Assembly (NCBI GenBank): GCA_965226645.1
Contig: CBDDDL010000003.1
Span: 868,001-932,000, forward strand
From: Poriferisodalis sp965226645
Lineage (GTDB): Bacteria > Actinomycetota > Acidimicrobiia > Acidimicrobiales > Poriferisodalaceae
Reading direction: 5' to 3'
DNA: 64,000 bases
Each line of letters opens with the position of its first letter. Positions within the stretch are counted from its first letter, which is position 1. Shown in pieces: positions 49,193-57,364 of the stretch. Position numbers and translations under genes: made by a program. The notes beneath the pieces are model-generated. The model had not been told where the DNA came from and did no database searches. It saw nothing but the letters and a program-made list of their open reading frames with translations.

Positions 49193-49537
49193 ATGACGCG
49201 ACGTCCCTGCTGCATCGACGGCAAGCGACACACGGTGCTGTGCAGACGCCGCTACGCGTACGTCACCGACGCAACCCCGAACGGACCTCCAGCGCCCTAC
49301 CGGGTACGTCGAGTTGCGCACGGTCGCCCAGAAGATCACGTCGTGCTCTGCTCTTGTGGGCGTTGGGCGATACAGGACACCAACTCGTCGCCTTGGCAGT
49401 TCCAGTCAGCGCGAGCCGCTGACGACATGGCACGGCGACTCAACGCTGGGCTTCCCGTGCACAGGGACCGGTGGCTCGGGGCAGGAGCGATCCTGCTGCT
49501 GTCGTTCGAATTCTTGCAGGCGTTCAAATGGTGGTGA
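49193..49537 (+). CDS. Hypothetical protein with cysteine-containing N-terminus
   Basis: A 114-residue ORF in a region otherwise free of strong frames. ATG at 49193 has AGGAGA about 12 bases upstream. Visible features: a CCIDGKRHTVLC and VLCSCGRW pair of cysteine motifs that could bind metal, an amphipathic middle (SARAADDMARRLNAGL) and a hydrophobic C-terminal stretch (LGAGAILLLSFEFLQAF) that may be one membrane segment. I do not recognise the family. It starts 61 bases after the broken peptidase gene and may have been its operon partner. Confidence 0.45.
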   Translation: MTRRPCCIDGKRHTVLCRRRYAYVTDATPNGPPAPYRVRRVAHGRPEDHVVLCSCGRWAIQDTNSSPWQFQSARAADDMARRLNAGLPVHRDRWLGAGAILLLSFEFLQAFKWW

Positions 49538-49707
49538 CTGATTCGAATTGCGTTGAGCAATCTGGAATTCGTCACGAAAGCGCACACCTGGTTTATCCGC
49601 GACGCGCGCACAACTCCCGCCGCGCACCGCACCAACTGAAGCGCTTGGGCAAATCGTCTCGGCAATAGAAACACATAGACGCGCAGTCGCCAGCGCAAGT
49701 TGTCCGC

Positions 49708-49935
49708 ATGGACGAGAGCAGCGATGCGGCAAACATCGTTCGTGCGCTTCAAGCATGGGCGATCGATGCCGTGGAACACCTGGAAACGATCAGGGAAAAG
49801 GTACGTGCGCACGGCGCACCCCACGAGCCGCCTACAGACGACTGGTCCTATTGGAACCACGTTGGACTGCGTCGCACGATCGTGACGCTGCGTGAAGCTC
49901 TCGACGAACTTGCAGAAGACATGAAGGCAGGCTGA
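49708..49935 (+). CDS. Hypothetical small acidic helical protein
   Basis: A 75-residue ORF with a regular pattern of helices (VRALQAWAIDAVEHLETIRE, TIVTLREALDELAEDMKAG), acidic overall. ATG at 49708; no strong ribosome-binding site is seen. Composition is protein-like rather than random, but I do not recognise a family. Confidence 0.45.
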   Translation: MDESSDAANIVRALQAWAIDAVEHLETIREKVRAHGAPHEPPTDDWSYWNHVGLRRTIVTLREALDELAEDMKAG

Positions 49936-50481
49936 GTACCGGAGGCGAATCGCCCGCCTGAGCCGTGATGAAGGCGCGACGCGCCCTGGCCATCGCCATG
50001 CACGGCCCAGGGGCGACGATGACCTGGTCGCAGCTTGCCAGAACAGCCATTACGGCTTCGGTGAGGCACGAACGGCTCCCTGTCAGTGCGTCATCAGACG
50101 CGTTCGTGAACGGGGTGCGACGCGTTCGCTATGACGAACGTCCGCGTTTGCAGCCGAGGGGACAAGTCCGCAAACCCGCATAGATGCCGAGAAACTAAAA
50201 CCCGATCTCGTCCCGTCGGCGACGAAGTCGGCCGCCGCGAAGGCCGAGACGACTGGCTTGAGCCCGCCGATGGCATCGGAGGCGCCGGTGGAGCGCACCG
50301 GCACCGGCGCCCGCTGAGGTGGCGTGGGCACGCTCACATGAAACACCCGCGCCCCCAGGCGCTGAAGGGCCTCAACACTCTGGGAGAATAATCCGTCGGG
50401 AGTAAGCGATGGCACAGGTTGAACCGCGCTAGTGAACGACACCGGTTCGTTTGCGGCTCCTGTACGACACGTTCTATAGTT
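49936..50481. other. Intergenic region upstream of fucU, no convincing gene
   Basis: About 550 bp with only weak overlapping ORFs on both strands (for example 50083-50442 minus and 50131-50391 plus), none with recognisable motifs or a good ribosome-binding site. It contains a small palindrome GTTCGCTATGACGAAC near 50127. It must contain the fucU promoter at its right end. Confidence 0.45.
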
Positions 50482-50499
50482 CGAGTAATCGTTTACTAA
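50482..50499. promoter_or_regulatory. LacI-type operator upstream of fucU
   Basis: CGAGTAATCGTTTACTAA, an imperfect palindrome that matches the perfect palindrome at 52573-52590 at 14 of 18 bases. It lies directly before the fucU ribosome-binding site. Confidence 0.72.
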
Positions 50500-50507
50500 G
50501 GAGTCAA

Positions 50508-50924
50508 ATGATCATCGGTGTTGACCCGCGGCTGTCCCCGGAACTGCTCATGGCCTTGGCCGGGATGGGGCACGGGGACGTGGCAGCCATTGTAGATCGC
50601 AACTTCCCCGCGGGCTCCTTGGGTCCGCCGGTCGTCCGGCTTGTGGGATGTTCTACCCCGGAAGCGCTTGAGGCCGTAGTCTCGGCAATTCCGGTGGATG
50701 TCGACGATCTGCCCAGCGCCATGTTAATGGCCGAACCACGCGGCGAGGTCGAAGTTCATGCTGAGTGCAGAGCCGTTCTCAGACGCGCCGGGGTAGCCGA
50801 TGAGCACGTCGTGGGCCTCAAGCGGCACGATTTCTACGATTACGCCAGGTCCGCCGTTGTCATCGTGCAGACAGGTGAACCGCGTCCTTATGGGAACGCG
50901 ACAGTTCGCAAGGGTGTCCTCTGA
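50508..50924 (+). CDS. fucU: RbsD/FucU-family sugar mutarotase, FucU-like
   Basis: A 138-residue protein of the RbsD/FucU family, which interconverts anomers of L-fucose (FucU) or ribose (RbsD) in the cytoplasm. The start IIGVDPRLSPELLMALAGMGHGD holds the family's active-site His in MGHGD, followed by DRNFPA; the end YGNATVRKGVL is closer to FucU than to RbsD. ATG at 50508 chosen because AAGGAG lies just before it; the frame is open from 50451, and that stretch overlaps the operator. It stands alone but shares an operator motif with the transporter operon, and L-fucose genes lie at the right end of the window. Confidence 0.82.
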   Translation: MIIGVDPRLSPELLMALAGMGHGDVAAIVDRNFPAGSLGPPVVRLVGCSTPEALEAVVSAIPVDVDDLPSAMLMAEPRGEVEVHAECRAVLRRAGVADEHVVGLKRHDFYDYARSAVVIVQTGEPRPYGNATVRKGVL

Positions 50925-50971
50925 GCCGATTGACGGCGAACCGTGCCGCTCAGTTGCGAGGCCCGTTGAGG

Positions 50972-51001
50972 GGACACGCGGACCCAAGTCAGGAGCCCGC
51001 C
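50972..51001. repeat. Solo IS-end-like repeat at the 3' end of lacI-type gene
   Basis: A 30-bp segment that matches 52491-52520 at about 25 of 30 positions in the same orientation. The latter is one end of an IS3-family remnant. It supplies the last codons and stop of the regulator gene. Confidence 0.6.
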
Positions 51002-52005
51002 TCGCGACAGCTGCTGGCCCGCACAATTAGTTCGGGTTCTAAGATGTGGCGCACGACCTCGCCCGCTTCTGGATCCTTAACGCTTTCTCTACGCAGCAGA
51101 ATACGGGCTGCAGCCTCGCCGAGTTCGTAGGCAGGTTGCCGCACAACGGTAATTGATGGATCGACCAGCGTCATCCACAGATCGTCATCGAATGTAGCGA
51201 ACCCCAACTCATCTGGGATGGAGAGGCCGAGGTCGCGCACCGCAGCGTAAGCTCCCACGGCCATCTGTCCGTTTGCAACGAACAACGCGTCCGCAGGTTG
51301 ATCCGCCGTGACAAGTGCCGTTGCTGCTGCGTAGCCACTGGGGGCGAAGAAATCGCCGGTCGCGACGAGGTCATCAGTCACGCCGATCCCATAGTCGACG
51401 AGCGCTGAGCAGTAGCCCGCTCGACGCTGATGAGCCGTGCTGATGTCCGACGGACCAGCTATGAACCCGATACGCCGGTAGTCATTCTCCAACAGGTGAG
51501 TCACCGCCAAGTGGGCCCCGAGGTGGTTGTCGACCAGCACTGCATCGATATCGGGGTAGGTAGCCGAGACGCGGTCAACCAGCACGACTGGCATCTCGTC
51601 TTGGAGCACGTCCAACTCGGTCGCGGTCATCGATGCCGCCGCGATGACAAGGCCATCGAACTGGTAATCGAGCGCTGTCTGGATGTATTGGCGCTCTCGT
51701 TCGAGGTCCTCGCCTGTGTTGCACAGCATGAGCAACTTGCCGTTTAGCAATGCTTGTCCTTCGAGCCCGTGCAGGAGCGACGCGAAGAAAGGAGCCTCGA
51801 TGTCAGATGCCAGGAAGCCCCAGATAGGCGTCCGTTTGCGTCGCAGCGCGCGGCCGAGCGGGTTCGCCCGATAGCCGAGCCGGTTAATGGCCTCGTTCAC
51901 GCGAGCTACCAACGCCACATCCACGCGGCCGTTGTTGTTCATCACTCGGGACACTGTGGCCGTCGATAATCCAGCCGCAGTCGCCACGTCACGGATTGTC
52001 GCCAT
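50989..52005 (-). CDS. LacI-family transcriptional regulator
   Basis: A 338-residue repressor. N-terminal LacI helix-turn-helix (MATIRDVATAAGLSTATVSR, hinge region NPLGRALRRKRT) and a periplasmic-binding-protein-like sensor domain (ALDYQFDGLVIAAAS, VVLVDRVSATYPDIDAVLVDN, GFIAGPSDISTAHQRRAGY). ATG at 52005 chosen because it starts exactly at the HTH; an upstream in-frame start exists at 52038. It is convergent with fucU and divergent from the transporter operon, and the palindromes at 50482 and 52573 are its likely binding sites. The effector is probably a sugar or sugar phosphate of the encoded pathway. Its last residues (REAGS) are encoded by an IS-end-like repeat. Confidence 0.88.
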   Translation of the reverse strand: MATIRDVATAAGLSTATVSRVMNNNGRVDVALVARVNEAINRLGYRANPLGRALRRKRTPIWGFLASDIEAPFFASLLHGLEGQALLNGKLLMLCNTGEDLERERQYIQTALDYQFDGLVIAAASMTATELDVLQDEMPVVLVDRVSATYPDIDAVLVDNHLGAHLAVTHLLENDYRRIGFIAGPSDISTAHQRRAGYCSALVDYGIGVTDDLVATGDFFAPSGYAAATALVTADQPADALFVANGQMAVGAYAAVRDLGLSIPDELGFATFDDDLWMTLVDPSITVVRQPAYELGEAAARILLRRESVKDPEAGEVVRHILEPELIVRASSCREAGS

Positions 52006-52041
52006 GGTCGTGAACAATAGCCGATGGCTAATCAGCAACTG

Positions 52042-52520
52042 AGGGGGACCCGTTTGTGAGTCCAGGTGCTATGGGTGTGTTGGTTGGTGCTGGTGGGACC
52101 GGTAGGTGTTGTACTCGACTCTCCGGTTCTCGAGCACGGCTCGGGCTTCGATGATGTTGGCGAACCAGCCCCTCACGGTGAGATCCCGCATGAGCCTTGC
52201 GCCGCCGGAGCCATGGATGGCAACCAGCGAAGTCCCGCAGCCGCTCACGCAACTCGGCCTCAGCGCGGCTGGGCGCCGCCTTGGGTCGGCGCTGGGTCGA
52301 ACGGTGCTGGCCCGGCGCCAGCGGCGCCAAGTCGACTCGGTGATCTCCAGATGGCGCAGAACCTCCGTGAGTTCACTGCCCGAACCCAGCATCCGCTCGC
52401 CCTCACGGACCCTGCGAACCGCCTGCCCCGGAGTGTGACGTCTCCTCTTCATTGTGGTCATCCGCCCATCCTTGGGGACTCCGACCCACTACACACGCGG
52501 ACTCAAATCAGGGGCCCGCC
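52042..52520 (-). mobile_element. Degenerate IS3-family remnant
   Basis: About 480 bp bounded by related inverted ends (left GGGGACCCGTTTGTGAGTCC, right GGGCCCCTGATTTGAGTCC when read inward). It retains only the two extremities of a transposase gene and separates the regulator from the transporter operon. Confidence 0.65.
52069..52461 (-). pseudogene. IS3-family transposase remnant
   Basis: The start (MKRRRHTPGQAVRRVREGER, LEITESTWRRWRR) is an orfA-type helix-turn-helix. The end (ENRRVEYNTYRSHQ) is the last motif of an orfB integrase. The catalytic middle is missing, leaving an in-frame but meaningless join of about 130 residues. Confidence 0.7.
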
Positions 52521-52572
52521 TCACAACCGCTACTTGACAGATCGCCGAGGTTGTGTTGTACTCTGGAGCAAT

Positions 52573-52590
52573 TGAGTAATCGATTACTCA
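52573..52590. promoter_or_regulatory. LacI-type operator of the sugar-transport operon
   Basis: TGAGTAATCGATTACTCA, a perfect 18-bp palindrome with the central CG typical of LacI-family sites, placed 12 bases before the ATG of the binding-protein gene. A TTGACA about 30 bases upstream (52542-52547) could be the -35 box, with TTGTAC near 52556 or the operator itself covering the start site. Confidence 0.78.
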
Positions 52591-52602
52591 GGGGGATTCT
52601 TG

Positions 52603-53982
52603 ATGTCCAAGTCCAATACCATCGTGCGACTCTTTGGTGTGTTTCTTGTGTTGGCCCTGATCGCCGGGGCGTGTGGCGACGACGACGCTGCTGCACCCGC
52701 GGCGGACGACAGTGCTGCACCTGCGGCGGACGACAGTGCTGCACCTGCGGCGGACGACAGTGCTGCACCTGCGGCGGACGACGGTCCTGCGCCCGCGGAA
52801 GAGTTCGATCTGGAGGTGCTTGTCTTTGAGACGCCGGCGCTTACTCCCGAGTTCTGGGACTCCACATTGGCCGCAGCTGCAGCACCCATTGACGGGGTGA
52901 ATGTCGTCAAACTCGTGACTCCGGATCTCGACAGGACGGCCTACGCAAAGCAACTCCAGGCCTCGGGCCAGCTCCCCGATGTTCTGGCCGCACTGAACGT
53001 CAATGACTTCGTGGAGGCCGGCCTGCTGGTCCCATACCGCGACGACTACCTCAACGAGCACTACCTCTTCCCGGATGCCACGAAGATCGACGGCAACGCC
53101 TGGCAGACGCCATCGGGTGGCCAGATCATCACCATGGTCTTCTACAACGAGAGCGTCTTTGCTGAGCTTGGTCTAGACGTCCCGACCACCTACGCCGAGT
53201 TTCTCGGTGTTGCGAAGGCAACCAAGGATGCAGGGCTCGTGCCCATCTCCTACGCCGGAGGGGAGCCTTGGTCTGCTTCGCTACCGCTCTCCACGATCAT
53301 GGCAGTCGACGTGCTGGGCCAGGACCCCGATTGGGTCATCAAGCGCACCGCCGGCGAGGTGTCGTTCTCCGACGCCAATGTTGTGGCCGCGGCCAACAAG
53401 TGGAAGCAGTTCGTCGATGAGGGTCTCCTTGATGACGGAGCGCTCGGCATCGCCTACGATGGCGCCACCAACGCCTTCCTCGACGGGGAGGCAGCGATGT
53501 ACATGATGGGTTCGTGGTGGCTGGGCGCGGCCGGGCAAGCCGACTTCCCTGTGGGTGTATTCCCGTTCCCAACCGACAGCGGGGATGTGGTCGTCCCGCT
53601 TCACGTTGGTGGTAACTTGTCGGTCTCGGCTCTGGCCGAGGACGTCGACAGAGCGATGCAATTCGCGCAGAACTGGCACACCGACCCTGAGGTGTCGCGT
53701 TTCTTGATTGAGTCTGACGGCTTGTTCGTGTACGTGAAGGGACAGGGAGCGCCCGATCTTGGTGCTGACGTGCTGCCCATCTACAACGAGGCCTTCGCCT
53801 GGACCACGGACACGAGCAACACCGTCGTGCCCCCATTCGCTTGGACTGTCAATGACCGGATGCTCATGCCCCCGGGCTTCAACGACGAGTTCTACGCGAC
53901 CGCGCAGAACATCTTCCTCGGTGACGACGTCGTCGACGAGATGGCCCGACTCGACGAAGCCTTCGACGCCGCGAACCGCTAG
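52603..53982 (+). CDS. ABC sugar transporter, extracellular binding lipoprotein
   Basis: A 459-residue solute-binding lipoprotein. Signal peptide with lipobox LIAGAC (Cys near residue 25), an acidic Ala/Pro/Asp linker of four repeats, then a family 1 extracellular binding domain (AYAKQLQASGQLPDVLAALN, ITMVFYNESVFAELG, AAMYMMGSWWLG). It binds a sugar outside the cell and hands it to the two permeases that follow. ATG at 52603; the frame also offers a TTG one codon earlier. It is the first gene of the operon, directly behind the LacI-type operator. The substrate cannot be read from the sequence; neighbouring enzymes point to an N-acetyl amino sugar or fucose-containing glycan. Confidence 0.88.
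   Translation: MSKSNTIVRLFGVFLVLALIAGACGDDDAAAPAADDSAAPAADDSAAPAADDSAAPAADDGPAPAEEFDLEVLVFETPALTPEFWDSTLAAAAAPIDGVNVVKLVTPDLDRTAYAKQLQASGQLPDVLAALNVNDFVEAGLLVPYRDDYLNEHYLFPDATKIDGNAWQTPSGGQIITMVFYNESVFAELGLDVPTTYAEFLGVAKATKDAGLVPISYAGGEPWSASLPLSTIMAVDVLGQDPDWVIKRTAGEVSFSDANVVAAANKWKQFVDEGLLDDGALGIAYDGATNAFLDGEAAMYMMGSWWLGAAGQADFPVGVFPFPTDSGDVVVPLHVGGNLSVSALAEDVDRAMQFAQNWHTDPEVSRFLIESDGLFVYVKGQGAPDLGADVLPIYNEAFAWTTDTSNTVVPPFAWTVNDRMLMPPGFNDEFYATAQNIFLGDDVVDEMARLDEAFDAANR
52690..52785. repeat. Four 24-bp tandem repeats in binding-protein linker
   Basis: Four copies of a 24-bp unit encoding AAPAADDS; the copies differ by only a couple of bases. Copy-number change would lengthen or shorten the acidic spacer between the lipid anchor and the binding domain without a frameshift. 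Confidence 0.88.
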
Positions 53983-54012
53983 ATCAGGCCTCCTAATGGA
54001 TGTGCGAGAATT

Positions 54013-54051
54013 CTCTTCGGCCTGTGGTGCGAGGTGCGGCAGGCCGAAGAG
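54013..54051 (+). promoter_or_regulatory. Strong stem-loop between binding-protein and permease genes
   Basis: A perfect 12-bp stem (CTCTTCGGCCTG with CAGGCCGAAGAG) and a 15-base loop, without a following T-run. It resembles the stabilising or attenuating hairpins found after binding-protein genes in other sugar operons, which let the binding protein be made in excess of the permeases. Confidence 0.72.
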
Positions 54052-54079
54052 TCACTCCTGAGGGAGGTGAAGGTCTTCC

Positions 54080-54979
54080 TTGCATCGATTGATCCATCGT
54101 CGGAGCGGAGGGCGCCGGATTACGATGCTCGAGGTTGCGGCCTCCGGAGGCCTGCTGCTGTTCACGACGTTCGTTCTCATACCTCTGGCAATTAGCTTCT
54201 ATGTCGGGTTCACCGACCAGAATCCGCTGCTCAAGGACGCCAACTTCGTCGGCCTCGACAACTATCGCGAACTGTTCGGCGACGAGTCGCTGCACCGGGC
54301 TCTCATTAATACGGCGAAGCTGACAATCTTCGTCACAATCGGCGCAAATGTGGGTGGATTGGCCTTGGCTGTCCTTTTGGATGGGACGTCACGCTACTAT
54401 CGTGTCCTCCGTACGCTGGTTTTCATACCTCAAGTTTTGAGTGCAGTCGTGGTGAGTTTCATCTTCGTCACGATCCTGTCCAACCGTGGGATCCTGAACT
54501 CGGTGCTTGAGTCCATCGGATTGGAGCGCCTAGCCGAGCCATGGTTGGGCAAACCGAACTTGGCGCTCTGGTCGATTGCGGCGGTGGTTATCTGGCAGAT
54601 GATCGGCTTCACTACCGTGGTTTACCTAGCGGCTCTGCAGTCGGTGCCGGATGAGCTATTGGAGGCCGCTCTGATCGACGGCGCAGGAGCGTGGAAGCGC
54701 TTCTCCAAGATCTCGTTTCCGCTCATGGGGCAAGGCGTGACCATCGCAGTGACGATCGTCCTCATCACCACACTTCGACTGTATGACCACGTAGCCGTGC
54801 TGACCGGTGGGGGTCCAGGTTTCCGGACGGAAACCGCAGTGTTCTACCTCCTGCGCATGGGGTTCACAAACAATCGGACTGGCTACGCGTCATCGATCGC
54901 GTTTGTGCTCTTGTTGATCATCGGTTCTGTATCGGCAATCCTGGTCGGTCTGATGCGACGTCGTGAGGTCCAGCTGTGA
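54080..54979 (+). CDS. ABC sugar transporter permease (MalF/UgpA type)
   Basis: A 299-residue membrane protein with six predicted hydrophobic segments and the EAA loop that contacts the ATPase (DELLEAALIDGAGAWKRF, then FPLM). It belongs to the CUT1 sugar-permease group. The TTG at 54080 has a good GGGAGG upstream and gives a full N-terminus; an ATG at 54125 is the alternative. It overlaps the next permease gene by four bases. Confidence 0.87.
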   Translation: MHRLIHRRSGGRRITMLEVAASGGLLLFTTFVLIPLAISFYVGFTDQNPLLKDANFVGLDNYRELFGDESLHRALINTAKLTIFVTIGANVGGLALAVLLDGTSRYYRVLRTLVFIPQVLSAVVVSFIFVTILSNRGILNSVLESIGLERLAEPWLGKPNLALWSIAAVVIWQMIGFTTVVYLAALQSVPDELLEAALIDGAGAWKRFSKISFPLMGQGVTIAVTIVLITTLRLYDHVAVLTGGGPGFRTETAVFYLLRMGFTNNRTGYASSIAFVLLLIIGSVSAILVGLMRRREVQL

Positions 54980-55821
54980 GCAGAACCCGCGAGCCAACAC
55001 TGCCGCGCCGGACGCGCTTGCTGCTCGCTGGCATCTCCGTCGCAGCATTCTCGCTTCCGCTCTACATAGCCGTCGTAAATGTCCTCAAGATCAATACGCA
55101 GATCTCGCGCCGACCCCTCGCTTTGCCGAACCCTGTAACGACGCAGAATTTGGTCGATGGCCTGACTCGCTCTGACAATCTGTTGTGGATCGGATTGCGG
55201 AACAGCATGATAATTTCGACTGCCACCGTCATCATCATCGTCCCCATCGCCGCCACGGTCGCCTACTGGGTAGTGCGGCGCCGGAACAGAATCACAAAGA
55301 TCGCTCTCATAGTGCTGATGTCGGGCATGATGATCCCCCCTCACGTGGTTTTCATCCCCGCAGTCGAGGTGCTGGAATTTCTCGGTATCGCTCGAACGTT
55401 TCCCGGGCTGGTGCTGTTCAACGTCGGGGGAGGCTTTCTGTCATTCGCCGTGTTCGTCTACGTCGGCTTTATGTCGACACTCCCCAAGAATCTGGATGAG
55501 GCTGCTCTCGTTGACGGCGCTACGCCGATGCAGACGCTGGTGTATATCATTTTTCCACTGCTGCGCCCGGCGACTGCGACTGTCGCTATTTTTATCGGTT
55601 TGTGGACCTGGAACGACCTAGTGACGCCGCTCTTCATCCTGGGACCCAGCCAGGGCATAACAATCACCTCAGGGATCTTTGTGGCTCTGGGCCAGTACAA
55701 CAACGACTATGGGCAGATGTTCGCGATCATGTTCTTGGCCTCTATACCGATTCTCATCTACTATCTGTTGTTGCAGAAGCAGTTCGCTAGCGGCCTGCTA
55801 TCCGGCAGTTCGAAGGGTTGA
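54976..55821 (+). CDS. ABC sugar transporter permease (MalG/UgpE type)
   Basis: A 281-residue membrane protein with about six hydrophobic segments and the EAA loop (NLDEAALVDGATPMQTL). It pairs with the preceding permease to form the CUT1 channel. GTG start overlaps the upstream stop (GTGA). No ABC ATPase gene follows, so the pair probably uses a shared MsmX/MsiK-type ATPase encoded elsewhere. Confidence 0.88.
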   Translation: MSRTREPTLPRRTRLLLAGISVAAFSLPLYIAVVNVLKINTQISRRPLALPNPVTTQNLVDGLTRSDNLLWIGLRNSMIISTATVIIIVPIAATVAYWVVRRRNRITKIALIVLMSGMMIPPHVVFIPAVEVLEFLGIARTFPGLVLFNVGGGFLSFAVFVYVGFMSTLPKNLDEAALVDGATPMQTLVYIIFPLLRPATATVAIFIGLWTWNDLVTPLFILGPSQGITITSGIFVALGQYNNDYGQMFAIMFLASIPILIYYLLLQKQFASGLLSGSSKG

Positions 55822-55928
55822 CTGATAGCCAATTACGGACGGTGTCCTCCCGCTTGTCGTCATGTTGGCGTTGGGGCAAGAGCACCTCATCCGCGGCATC
55901 ACCCTCACGGACATGAAGGGATGAGCCC

Positions 55929-57257
55929 ATGAGCACGACGGTGAACCAAGGTCTGAAGCTGGCGGTGATCGGGGCCGGAACGAGGGGTTACACCTACGCC
56001 CGTCTGGCCGCCGAGCGCGGCGCCGAGGTCGTGGCCGTCGCCGAGCCCGACATCCGCAAGCAGCAGCGGCTCCTCAGCTCGTTCGGGTCGGCCGGGGCGC
56101 GGCAAGCGTCGAGTTGGGACGCCCTCGAGCTGGACGCCGGTGAGGTCGACGGCGTGATTGTGGCGACGATGGACGACATGCACGTCGAGCCGACCCTGCG
56201 GTTCGCTCGGCTGGGCGTGCCCATGTTGCTCGAGAAGCCGATCGCGCGGTCATGGCAGGACTGCTGTCGGCTCCGGGCCGGACTCGGCGATGCCGCCCCG
56301 CCCATCCTGGTGGCCCACGTGCTGCGGTATGCGCCATACACACGGCTGCTGCGCTCGCTGATCGCCGACGGCGCCATAGGCGACATAGTCAACGTTCTGC
56401 ATCTCGAGCCGGTCGGGTTCTGGCACTTCGCCCACTCGTTCGTCCGGGGCAACTGGCACTCCACCGCCACGGCCGCTGACTTCATGGTGGCCAAGGCGTG
56501 CCATGATGTGGACTGGATCATGCACCTGATCGACTCCGAGTGCGTGGCGGTGTCATCGTTCGCCAGCCTCACCCACTTCCGGCCCGAATCGAGGCCGACC
56601 GGTGCTGCCGAGCGCTGTATTGACTGCTCGGTGGACTGTGTCTACGACGCTCGGAGGATCTACCTGGACGCGGCCCTCGCGGGAGACTTCTCGTGGCCCG
56701 TCGAGGCCATCGTGGCCGACCAGACGGTCGCATCGGTCAGGGACGCATTGGAGAACAGCCGGTATGGCCGGTGCGTCTACCTCGGCGACAACGACGTGGC
56801 TGACACCCAGGTGGCGTCACTGCTGTTCGCGGGCGGTCAGACCGCCACGATCACCCTCAGCGCGTTCACCGAGTTGCGCAGCAGGCACACGATCATCTCG
56901 GGCACCCGAGCGGAGGCCACTGTGACCGCCGCGGGGGTCGAGCTCTACTCGTTTTCTGATCGGCGCCGCCGGTTCTGGGCTGCCGATGGTGCCGAGCGCG
57001 CAGGCCTGAGCGCCAGCCACGGCGGCGGCGACCGCGCCCTCGTGCACCGGTATCTGGACGAGATCGGTGAGCCTACGAAGGCAGGACGCCAAGCGTTCGG
57101 GGAGGCCCTGCGCACCCACCGCGTGGCCTTCGCCATCGAAGAGGCCCGTCGCCACAGCACAGTAGTCGATCCCCGGGATTTGCCGGAGCAGGTTCCAGAC
57201 GAAGCCTCGTCCCAATCTCTTCTATTGGGCGCTGACCGAACGGGGAGCCGCCCATGA
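55929..57257 (+). CDS. Gfo/Idh/MocA-family NAD(P)-dependent protein
   Basis: A 442-residue Rossmann-fold protein. The N-terminal nucleotide-binding site is LAVIGAGTRGYTYARLA. The family EKP motif is LLEKPIARSW, and the catalytic-region His lies in KACHDVDWI. A Cys cluster (ERCIDCSVDCVYDARRIYL) is common in a sugar-acting subgroup. Members oxidise sugars or sugar derivatives, or, in the GH109 group, cleave N-acetylgalactosaminides by an NAD-dependent route; which one applies here is not clear. ATG at 55929 follows GGATGAG. It sits in the operon between the permeases and amino-sugar enzymes and overlaps a 36-codon ORF by four bases. Confidence 0.85.
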   Translation: MSTTVNQGLKLAVIGAGTRGYTYARLAAERGAEVVAVAEPDIRKQQRLLSSFGSAGARQASSWDALELDAGEVDGVIVATMDDMHVEPTLRFARLGVPMLLEKPIARSWQDCCRLRAGLGDAAPPILVAHVLRYAPYTRLLRSLIADGAIGDIVNVLHLEPVGFWHFAHSFVRGNWHSTATAADFMVAKACHDVDWIMHLIDSECVAVSSFASLTHFRPESRPTGAAERCIDCSVDCVYDARRIYLDAALAGDFSWPVEAIVADQTVASVRDALENSRYGRCVYLGDNDVADTQVASLLFAGGQTATITLSAFTELRSRHTIISGTRAEATVTAAGVELYSFSDRRRRFWAADGAERAGLSASHGGGDRALVHRYLDEIGEPTKAGRQAFGEALRTHRVAFAIEEARRHSTVVDPRDLPEQVPDEASSQSLLLGADRTGSRP

Positions 57258-57364
57258 AGGGCGCACGTCAGCGTTCGACCCAGAACCTGCTGCGACTGGC
57301 GGCTGTCGGCGTCGCCGTCGCCGTCGCCGTCGCGCACCCGAGCGCACCATCGGGCACGGCGTGA
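57254..57364 (+). CDS. Mini-ORF bridging two operon genes (36 residues)
   Basis: ATG at 57254 overlaps the stop of the Gfo/Idh/MocA gene as ATGA; its own TGA (57362-57364) overlaps the GTG of the next gene as GTGA. The product has a basic N-terminus (MKGARQRSTQNLLRL) and a Val/Ala-rich hydrophobic stretch encoded by GTCGCC repeats. It could be a tiny membrane peptide, or only a device that carries ribosomes across the 103-base gap. Confidence 0.5.
   Translation: MKGARQRSTQNLLRLAAVGVAVAVAVAHPSAPSGTA

Noticed and set aside
50083..50442. 119-codon minus-strand ORF upstream of fucU
   Set aside because: No motif, no clear ribosome-binding site and an equally long ORF on the other strand; not convincing as a gene.
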